From: an uncultured Methylococcaceae bacterium
GTDB lineage: Bacteria; Pseudomonadota; Gammaproteobacteria; Methylococcales; Methylomonadaceae
DNA length: 5,699 nt
Reading direction: 5' to 3'
NCBI GenBank assembly: GCA_903939355.1
Contig: CAJAHC010000337.1
Span: forward strand, 1-5,699
Shown here: one piece after another, positions 1-4,548 of the stretch
Numbering within the stretch: the first letter of the stretch is position 1
Layout of the letters: each line of letters starts with the position of its first letter
Notes under the pieces: generated by a model
The model's database searches: none
Seen by the model: the letters and a program-made list of their open reading frames with translations, nothing else
Told to the model about the DNA's origin: nothing
Made by a program: the position numbers and the translations under genes

Positions 1-20
1 GAACCCCCTTGGGGACGCCA
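1..20 (+). tRNA. tRNA-Glu, 3' end only (5' part outside window)
   Basis: The first 20 bases fit the end of a tRNA: GAAC as T-loop positions 57-60, CCCCT as the 3' strand of the T-stem, TGGGGAC as the 3' strand of the acceptor stem, G as discriminator and an encoded CCA at 18-20. From memory, E. coli tRNA-Glu ends in the same way (CCCCT, AGGGGAC, G, CCA), differing from these 20 bases at only two positions. The G discriminator and the GGGGAC acceptor strand favour Glu over other isoacceptors. The anticodon lies upstream of the window, so the identity is inferred. A terminator follows 10 bases later, as expected for the last gene of a tRNA transcript. Confidence 0.82.
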
Positions 21-27
21 TATAATG

Positions 28-59
28 AAAGGCCTACATATTGTTAGGCCTTTTTTTTT
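28..59 (+). terminator. Rho-independent terminator of the upstream tRNA transcript
   Basis: GGCCTA (31-36) and TAGGCC (45-50) form a perfect stem around an 8-base loop. A run of nine T follows at once (51-59). AAA at 28-30 can extend the stem by pairing with the first T residues. There is only a short A-run on the left side, so it should work mainly for plus-strand transcription coming out of the tRNA. It insulates the downstream gene from tRNA read-through. Confidence 0.92.
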
Positions 60-118
60 GTCCAAAATTAATTAGGGTTTTTACGCTTTTACTATGCGTT
101 CTTTGGGGCTAACTTTAG

Positions 119-124
119 TATAAT
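119..124 (+). promoter_or_regulatory. -10 box (TATAAT) of the solute-binding protein gene
   Basis: A perfect TATAAT lies at 119-124. No good -35 hexamer stands 16-18 bases upstream: the bases there read GCGTTC or similar, and TTGGGG at 103-108 is too close. The promoter may therefore be weak or need an activator. Transcription would start near 131, giving a 5' leader of about 44 bases to the ATG at 175 but only about 8 bases to the ATG at 139, which favours the downstream start codon. Confidence 0.55.
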
Positions 125-174
125 TAATTCCAAAGGCAATGCATCCAGTCTTTGTAACTCCAATTAGGATATAT

Positions 175-1023
175 ATGAGCATAATAAAAATATTGGCTGG
201 CTTATGTTTAGTGGTAAGTATTTCACCAGCATTAGCTGAAGAAAAATTTAAAGTTTGTGCTGATCCACTTAATCCACCTTATTCAACAAAAAAAGAAGAT
301 GGTTTTGAAAACAAAATTGCTGAATTGTTTGCCAAGGAATTAGGTCAAAAAGTTGAATACTTTTGGTTTGCTCAACGTATTGGATTTATACGTAATACCT
401 TAACAGCATCAGTCAATGAAAGAGATGTTGATAGCGACCAGTATAAATGTGACATCGTAATGGGTGTTCCTGAAGGGTATGATATGACCTTGACAACAGC
501 ACCCTACTACCAATCAACTTATGTATTATTGATTGCCAAAGGTCGTGGTTGGGATGATATTAAAGACGCTACACAATTAACCGAATTGCCATTAGAAAGA
601 CAGGAAGCAATGAGAATTGCAATGTTTGATCGTGGCCCTGGAACTACTTGGATGCAACAAAATGGTCTTCTTGATCAAGGTATCCCTTATCAATCAATGT
701 CCGGCGATAGCGAAAATAATGTTGCTATGCAAATAGATAAAGATTTTAAAGCTAAAAAAATTGATATGGTAATTTTGTGGGGACCAATGGCCGCCTATGT
801 CATGTCTCAAAGCCCAAAAGATAGTTACTCATTGATCTTTATGCAATCAACACCAACTTTAAAGTTTGATTTTGCAATGGCTATGGGGGTTCGCAAAAGC
901 GATAAAGAAAAAAAGGTGATACTTGATAAGTTGATTATTAATAATGCAGATAAGATTAGTGAAATTATTAAACGTTACAATGTACCTTTAGTAACTCCAT
1001 CTAAAAAGAAACTCAGCAATTGA
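175..1023 (+). CDS. Quinoprotein dehydrogenase-associated periplasmic solute-binding protein (MxaJ/XoxJ-like)
   Basis: Secreted protein of the extracellular solute-binding fold, in the family annotated as quinoprotein dehydrogenase-associated putative ABC transporter substrate-binding proteins. Members such as MxaJ and XoxJ act in the periplasm with PQQ methanol dehydrogenases rather than as true importer subunits. From ATG 175 the product has 282 residues. It starts with a signal peptide (Lys5, hydrophobic 6-17, AxA-type site ALA at 19-21, cleavage before EEKF). Family-like segments follow: VCADPLNPPYS (27-37), GFENKIAELFAKELG (43-57), the CDIVMGVPEGYDMTLTTAPYY stretch at 92-112, and RGPGTTW (153-159). 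Cys28 and Cys92 could form a disulfide. The start at 175 is chosen because AGGA sits 5 bases upstream and the signal peptide begins there; ATG 139 would add 12 residues in front of it and has poor spacing. No dehydrogenase, cytochrome or permease gene adjoins it, so its partner is unknown. The family call is firm; the substrate is not. Confidence 0.87.
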   Translation: MSIIKILAGLCLVVSISPALAEEKFKVCADPLNPPYSTKKEDGFENKIAELFAKELGQKVEYFWFAQRIGFIRNTLTASVNERDVDSDQYKCDIVMGVPEGYDMTLTTAPYYQSTYVLLIAKGRGWDDIKDATQLTELPLERQEAMRIAMFDRGPGTTWMQQNGLLDQGIPYQSMSGDSENNVAMQIDKDFKAKKIDMVILWGPMAAYVMSQSPKDSYSLIFMQSTPTLKFDFAMAMGVRKSDKEKKVILDKLIINNADKISEIIKRYNVPLVTPSKKKLSN

Positions 1024-1057
1024 TCTTTACAGATTAAAATTGGTAGTCAATTGAGTT
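1010..1057. repeat. Imperfect inverted repeat in the convergent gap
   Basis: AACTCA plus ATTGA (1010-1015 and 1019-1023) can pair with TCAATTGAGTT (1047-1057), giving 11 pairs with a 3-base bulge and a 23-base loop. The left arm overlaps the last codons and stop of the binding-protein gene. There is no T-tract on either strand, so it is not a standard intrinsic terminator. It is the only sizeable structure I see between the two convergent genes, apart from a weak 5-bp stem at 1066-1079. It could be chance in AT-rich DNA. Confidence 0.25.
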
Positions 1058-1085
1058 GCTAAACTGTATTTACTAATACTGAACA

Positions 1086-2561
1086 TTATCTCCGATTAAA
1101 TAATGATACAAGGTGGGATAGTCGAGAAACTTTATCATGGTTTAGTTGATCCCATTGAAAGCGCCAATTCCAATTGCCAGTTGTGGTTCCTGGAGTATTC
1201 ATCCGTGCTTCAGAGCCTAATTCCAGAATATCTTGCATGGGAATAACAGCGAGATTTGCTACCGATCCCAATGCAGCATGAATGAGAGCACAATGGAGTG
1301 GAATTGACGGATTACCTAGGTAATCATAAGCGTAGTTTTTTTCATGTTCATTAATGCGTTGTGACCAACCTAAAGTTGTATCATTATCATGCGTCCCTGT
1401 ATAAACAACAGAGTTCTTTTCATAATTGTCCGGTAAATAGGGGTTGTCGGAGTTGCCTCCAAACGCAAATTGTAAAATTTTCATGCCTGGTAAATTGAAT
1501 TCATCTCTTAATGCTTCAACTTCGTCAGTGATGATGCCAAGATCTTCTGCTACTAAAGGGATTGATCCCAGTTTATTTTTTATTGCATTTAATAAGGCTT
1601 GTCCTGGGGCTTTAACCCATTCTCCTCGTTGTGCTGTTGGTTCATCTGCCGGTATTTCCCAGGCAGCTTCCAAGCCTCGAAAATGATCAATGCGAAGAAT
1701 ATCAAATTGTTCAAGCTGGGTTTTCATCCGTTCAGTCCACCAAGAAAAATCTGTTTTAATAAGGTATTCCCAGTTATAGTGAGGGTTTCCCCAGCGTTGA
1801 CCTGTGTCGGAAAAATAATCAGGTGGCACACCGGCGATAACTGACATTTCGCCAGTCGTATTTAATTTGAATACCTTCCGATTGGACCAAACATCAGAAC
1901 TGTCATAAGATACAAAAATGGGAATATCACCAAAAAGAAGAATACCTTGTTTATTGGCGTAATTTTTTAAAGCCATCCATTGTTTGAAAAAGACAAATTG
2001 CTCGAACTTGATGGTTATAATGCTTTCGGCCAATCGCTGGCGCGCTTCAATAAGAGCATTTACTTCTCTTTCCTTAAAGGGCTTAGGCCACTGAATCCAT
2101 GATTGTTTATTAAAGACGTTTCTTAATGCAATAAATAAAGAAAAGTCATCAAGCCAGAATGCTTTCTCTGTACAGAAATGGACAAAGTCATTTTTATCTT
2201 GTTGAGTAGCCCGAGCTATAAAACCTTTATAAGCTTTAGCGATTAAGCAGCTCTTGTTGTATGCAAAAGAACCTTTGCATTCTGCACATTGGTCCTCTGA
2301 CGTTAACCAATTTAATGCAACCAATCCATTAATATCTATTAATGTTGGATTACCGGCATGAGCAGATAAACATTGATAAGGGGAGCCATCAGCATGGGTC
2401 ATGCCTAATGGTAGGGTTTGCCAAACACTAATCCCAGAGTCATGGAGAAAGTTTACGAAGTTGTAGGCATCTTGACCTAAATTACCTTGCTTATCGGTAC
2501 CAGGTAGCGAAGTAATATGGAGAAGTATGCCTGCTCGGCGTTTATTCAAAAGATTTTGCAC
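1086..2561 (-). CDS. malQ: 4-alpha-glucanotransferase (amylomaltase / disproportionating enzyme)
   Basis: Cytoplasmic GH77 enzyme that transfers alpha-1,4-glucan segments between maltodextrins, releasing glucose and making longer chains. The three GH77 catalytic acids are in their signature contexts: nucleophile Asp in RIDHFRGL, acid/base Glu in VAEDLG, and transition-state Asp in GTHDNDTTLGW. The N-terminal RRAGILLHITSLPG, the GDIPIFVSYDSSDVW loop and the GTTTGNWNWR end are also typical. The start is uncertain. GTG 2561 gives 491 residues with catalytic positions about 292, 339 and 392, very near those of Thermus aquaticus amylomaltase (293, 340, 395), and places only 7 residues before RRAG. 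The frame stays open to ATG 2624 (512 residues) and TTG 2651 (521 residues), but that extra part looks non-coding, with rare codons such as AGG, CGG, AGA and CTA. None of the three starts has a strong ribosome binding site. Downstream of glgC in the same direction, it probably recycles glucans from glycogen turnover. Confidence 0.95.
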   Translation of the reverse strand: MQNLLNKRRAGILLHITSLPGTDKQGNLGQDAYNFVNFLHDSGISVWQTLPLGMTHADGSPYQCLSAHAGNPTLIDINGLVALNWLTSEDQCAECKGSFAYNKSCLIAKAYKGFIARATQQDKNDFVHFCTEKAFWLDDFSLFIALRNVFNKQSWIQWPKPFKEREVNALIEARQRLAESIITIKFEQFVFFKQWMALKNYANKQGILLFGDIPIFVSYDSSDVWSNRKVFKLNTTGEMSVIAGVPPDYFSDTGQRWGNPHYNWEYLIKTDFSWWTERMKTQLEQFDILRIDHFRGLEAAWEIPADEPTAQRGEWVKAPGQALLNAIKNKLGSIPLVAEDLGIITDEVEALRDEFNLPGMKILQFAFGGNSDNPYLPDNYEKNSVVYTGTHDNDTTLGWSQRINEHEKNYAYDYLGNPSIPLHCALIHAALGSVANLAVIPMQDILELGSEARMNTPGTTTGNWNWRFQWDQLNHDKVSRLSHLVSLFNRR

Positions 2562-2689
2562 ACTAGAGTCTCTGGTTAGTTTATAGTGCCGAATTGCATT
2601 GCAACCCCTATCGTGCGATTTCATGCATTTATCATTAAATGACAGCGCCAAATAATTTACTGATTTGAATCTGATTTGTTGCTCAAATA

Positions 2690-2714
2690 CTCGGATAGCT
2701 TATAACTATCCGAG
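2690..2714 (-). promoter_or_regulatory. Perfect 9-bp hairpin in the malQ leader
   Basis: CTCGGATAG (2690-2698) and CTATCCGAG (2706-2714) form a perfect stem around a 7-base loop. On the minus strand the next bases are TATTTGAGC, not a T-run, so it would be a poor intrinsic terminator in the malQ direction. In the plus direction a T7 run begins only 11 bases past the stem. Its place upstream of all possible malQ starts suits an RNA structure affecting leader stability or translation, or a protein-binding palindrome. The structure is seen; the role is inferred. Confidence 0.55.
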
Positions 2715-2745
2715 ATAAATGAAGGTTTTTTTGATCGTAAGTTCC

Positions 2746-2774
2746 TATGTATTTTTGTTGACTTGATATGTCAA
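2746..2774 (-). promoter_or_regulatory. Candidate malQ promoter (TTGACA box)
   Basis: On the minus strand a consensus TTGACA (2774-2769) is followed after 17 bases by TACATA (2751-2746), a 3-of-6 match to TATAAT. An A7 tract at 2798-2792 lies where an UP element would sit. Transcription would begin near 2739. The -35 box is embedded in inverted repeats (TTGAC/GTCAA and CTTGA/TCAAG) that could be an operator. The poor -10 keeps this tentative. Confidence 0.4.
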
Positions 2775-2823
2775 GACAAGATTAACTTCAATTTTTTTAG
2801 CACTTGATGATATGCGTCGATCA

Positions 2824-2854
2824 ATTATAGGCATAAGAAGATAATAAATACCAA
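2824..2854 (-). promoter_or_regulatory. Second candidate malQ promoter (TATAAT box)
   Basis: On the minus strand a perfect TATAAT (2829-2824) lies 19 bases downstream of TTGGTA (2854-2849), a 4-of-6 match to TTGACA. The spacing is long. It begins directly after the glgC terminator, which is where a promoter for the next gene would be expected. It is an alternative or addition to the TTGACA candidate nearer malQ. Confidence 0.35.
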
Positions 2855-2857
2855 CTT

Positions 2858-2891
2858 AAAAACCCATACGATCTTTAATGATCGGCATGGG
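2858..2891 (-). terminator. Rho-independent terminator of glgC
   Basis: On the minus strand CCCAT-GC-CGATC (2891-2880) pairs with GATCG-T-ATGGG (2873-2863) around a 6-base loop, and TTTTT (2862-2858) follows directly. The stem has two 5-bp helices separated by a small 2x1 internal loop. It lies 47 bases past the glgC stop codon and should end the glgC transcript before malQ. Confidence 0.85.
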
Positions 2892-2899
2892 ATAATACA

Positions 2900-2918
2900 A
2901 ACGCCTTTGTAAGGCATT
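2900..2918 (-). terminator. Small hairpin just after the glgC stop, possible auxiliary terminator
   Basis: GCCTT (2903-2907) and AAGGC (2911-2915) form a 5-bp stem with a 3-base loop. Two A-T pairs and a G-T wobble can extend it to 8 pairs. On the minus strand it is followed by TGTATTATCC, which is only moderately T-rich. It lies about 20 bases after the glgC stop and ahead of the stronger terminator, so it may protect the 3' end or act as a weak tandem terminator. Confidence 0.35.
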
Positions 2919-2938
2919 ATTATTCCAGTCAAAATAAG

Positions 2939-4219
2939 TTAACGCACATAATGTAGCTTTTGTCCAAGCATGTCAGGGGTAACTAATACCACACCACCAG
3001 GACTAACGTAAAATCTTTTTTCGTCATCTGCTCGGTTTTCTCCAATAATGGTTCCTTCGGGGATTTCACAACCTTTTTCTATAATTGCTTTAGTAATGCG
3101 ACAATGGCGGGCAATGTTAGCCTGAGGCAGGAGGATTGAATCCTGCACAGTAGAAAATGAATTAACACGAACATTTGAGAATAACAATGAGTGTCGTACT
3201 GTAGCGCCAGAAATTACACAGCCACCTGAAACCATCGAATCAACAGCGAGTCCACGCCTTTCATCATCATCAAAAACAAACTTGGCTGGAGGTGTTTGCT
3301 CTTGATTTGTCCATATTGGCCAAGTATTATCATACAAATTGAGCTTTGGATGTACTCCAATTAGTTCCATATTGGCTACCCAATACGCATCAATTGTGCC
3401 CACATCTCGCCAATAACTTTGTGCACCACTTTGTAAATCTAAAAAGGGATAGGCATTAACAATGTATTTATCTATGACAGCTGGAATAATATCTTTGCCG
3501 AAATCATTGCTTGAGTCTTTATTATCCGCATCTTTAAGTAGTTGTTCAAAAAGAAAGCCAGCGTTAAAAATGTAAATCCCCATAGATGCAAGAGCAGTAT
3601 CTGTTCTTCCTGGCATAAGGGGTGGATTTTCAGGTTTTTCAACAAAGGCTTTGACTCGTCGATTGTCGTCTACGTCCATTACGCCAAAAGCCGTTGCTTC
3701 TTCAAGGGAGACTTCCAAGCAGCCAATTGTTAAATCGGCGTTTTTTTCAATATGGTCAGCGAGCATTGCGCCATAGTCCATTTTGTAGATATGATCACCT
3801 GCCAAAATTAGAATATGTGCAGGATTACGATTACGGAGAATATCTATGTTTTGAAATATTGCATCAGCGGTGCCTTTATACCAAGAGTTTTCATCATGTC
3901 TTTGCTGAGCAGGCATTAAATCGACATACTCACCAAACTCGCCACGTAAAAACCCCCATCCTTGCTGGATATGACGGATCAGTGAATCAGATTTGTATTG
4001 GGTGAGTACGCCAATTTTTCGAATGCCTGAATTAACGCAATTAGATAAGGGGAAATCAATAATTCTAAATTTTCCACCAAAAGGAACTGCGGGCTTTGCA
4101 CGCCAATCAGTCATATTCATTAATCGAGAACCACGACCACCTGCTAATATTAATGCTATTGTATTACGTGTTAAATGACCAACGTTATGATCCTGGTTTT
4201 GATTACTCGGCCCTGACAT
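2939..4219 (-). CDS. glgC: Glucose-1-phosphate adenylyltransferase (ADP-glucose pyrophosphorylase)
   Basis: Catalyses ATP plus glucose-1-phosphate to ADP-glucose plus pyrophosphate, the committed and allosterically controlled step of bacterial glycogen synthesis, in the cytoplasm. At 426 residues it is full length (E. coli GlgC has 431). The nucleotidyltransferase domain fills about 20-290: [12 protein letters not shown] (22-33), [17 protein letters not shown] (40-56), WYKGTADA with the ATP-contacting Tyr114, [11 protein letters not shown] with catalytic Asp142, and FVEKP with the glucose-1-phosphate Lys195. A left-handed beta-helix domain follows, about 325-400 ([32 protein letters not shown]). 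Position 39 is Trp, where E. coli has the fructose-1,6-bisphosphate lysine, so activation probably differs. The ATG at 4219 has AGGA 6 bases upstream, a good ribosome binding site. It diverges from glgB across 89 bases and is followed by its own terminator, so it is probably transcribed alone. Confidence 0.98.
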   Translation of the reverse strand: MSGPSNQNQDHNVGHLTRNTIALILAGGRGSRLMNMTDWRAKPAVPFGGKFRIIDFPLSNCVNSGIRKIGVLTQYKSDSLIRHIQQGWGFLRGEFGEYVDLMPAQQRHDENSWYKGTADAIFQNIDILRNRNPAHILILAGDHIYKMDYGAMLADHIEKNADLTIGCLEVSLEEATAFGVMDVDDNRRVKAFVEKPENPPLMPGRTDTALASMGIYIFNAGFLFEQLLKDADNKDSSNDFGKDIIPAVIDKYIVNAYPFLDLQSGAQSYWRDVGTIDAYWVANMELIGVHPKLNLYDNTWPIWTNQEQTPPAKFVFDDDERRGLAVDSMVSGGCVISGATVRHSLLFSNVRVNSFSTVQDSILLPQANIARHCRITKAIIEKGCEIPEGTIIGENRADDEKRFYVSPGGVVLVTPDMLGQKLHYVR

Positions 4220-4235
4220 ATTTATTCCTATATAG

Positions 4236-4263
4236 ATATTACAACTTTATGTTATTTTGGTAA
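4236..4263 (-). promoter_or_regulatory. Candidate glgC promoter
   Basis: On the minus strand TTACCA (4263-4258) and TAATAT (4241-4236) are separated by 16 bases; each matches the sigma-70 consensus at 4 of 6 positions. The predicted start near 4229 would leave a leader of only about 10 bases, beginning at the AGGA ribosome binding site (4229-4226). That is short, so the true start may lie a little further upstream. The -35 box overlaps the one proposed for glgB. Confidence 0.35.
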
Positions 4264-4284
4264 TATTCATCCGACTTTTATTCT
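4257..4284 (+). promoter_or_regulatory. Candidate glgB promoter
   Basis: TTGGTA (4257-4262) and TATTCT (4279-4284) are separated by 16 bases; each matches the consensus at 4 of 6 positions. Transcription would start near 4291, leaving about 18 bases of leader that contain the GAGG ribosome binding site at 4296-4299. The -35 box shares five bases with the proposed glgC -35 on the other strand. Confidence 0.4.
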
Positions 4285-4308
4285 ACTACTACACCGAGGC
4301 TATTTAAA

Positions 4309-4548
4309 GTGAAAAAGCGTTCTGATAACACACTTGACTCTGATGATATAAAAGCAATTTCAGAAAAAAAGAAAGTAAATGCGCCAGGCTCTAAAGTTTC
4401 GATAACGATAGAAAAAAACAAGGCAACAAAATTGTCGGATAAAGCAGTTAAGGAAACCCCAAAAGTAAAATCAGAAGGAAAAGTAAAAAAAACCTCTCCT
4501 GTTTCTCATTCTAGTGAAAAAGTAGCAGTAAAAATGCAAACAAACAAG
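4309..4548 (+). other. Lysine-rich, probably disordered N-terminal tail of GlgB
   Basis: Codons 1-80 of the branching enzyme encode 20 lysines, many Ser, Thr, Val, Asp and Glu, no Trp, Tyr, Phe or Cys, and short related motifs (SEKKKV at 18-23, SEGKVKK at 55-61, SEKVAVK at 69-75). No signal peptide or membrane segment is present. The DNA is strikingly A-rich, with A7 (4364-4370) and A8 (4485-4492) runs. The family's N1 domain begins only afterwards, near residue 88. The reading frame is open and continuous with the rest of the gene, and the ribosome binding site is at its beginning, so the tail is probably translated. It looks like a flexible basic tail; its function is unknown. Confidence 0.7.

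Larger units (their letters stand above)
2562..2938. other. glgC-malQ intergenic region, no full-length gene
   Basis: About 380 bases without a convincing protein gene on either strand. Reading along the minus strand from glgC to malQ it holds a small hairpin just after the glgC stop, a good terminator, a TATAAT box, a TTGACA -35 box inside interleaved inverted repeats, a perfect 9-bp hairpin, and a 7-codon ORF with a strong ribosome binding site just before the preferred malQ GTG. The arrangement suggests that malQ has its own promoter and a long leader of about 180 to 255 bases rather than simple co-transcription with glgC. Confidence 0.6.

Noticed and set aside
21..26. A perfect TATAAT directly after the tRNA CCA end.
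   Set aside because: It lies between the tRNA end and the terminator stem, so any transcript from it would end at once at 51-59. Probably chance in AT-rich DNA.
139..174. Upstream ATG adding 12 residues to the binding protein.
   Set aside because: The extra residues come before a complete signal peptide, the AAAGG is only 2 bases from this ATG, and the likely transcription start near 131 leaves almost no leader. ATG 175 with AGGA at 5 bases is better.
1444..1844. Open plus-strand frames opposite malQ.
   Set aside because: They lie antisense to strongly conserved GH77 sequence and show no family resemblance or ribosome binding site of note.
3542..4178. Several open plus-strand frames opposite glgC.
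   Set aside because: They mirror the conserved GlgC frame and have no recognisable protein features.
4365..4371. A AAA AAG in the GlgB reading phase, identical to the dnaX-type -1 slippery heptamer, with an A8 run further on at 4485-4492.
   Set aside because: A -1 shift at either site reaches a stop within about eight codons, and I see no clear stimulatory hairpin. The runs are explained by lysine codons, though A8 may be prone to slippage or sequencing error.
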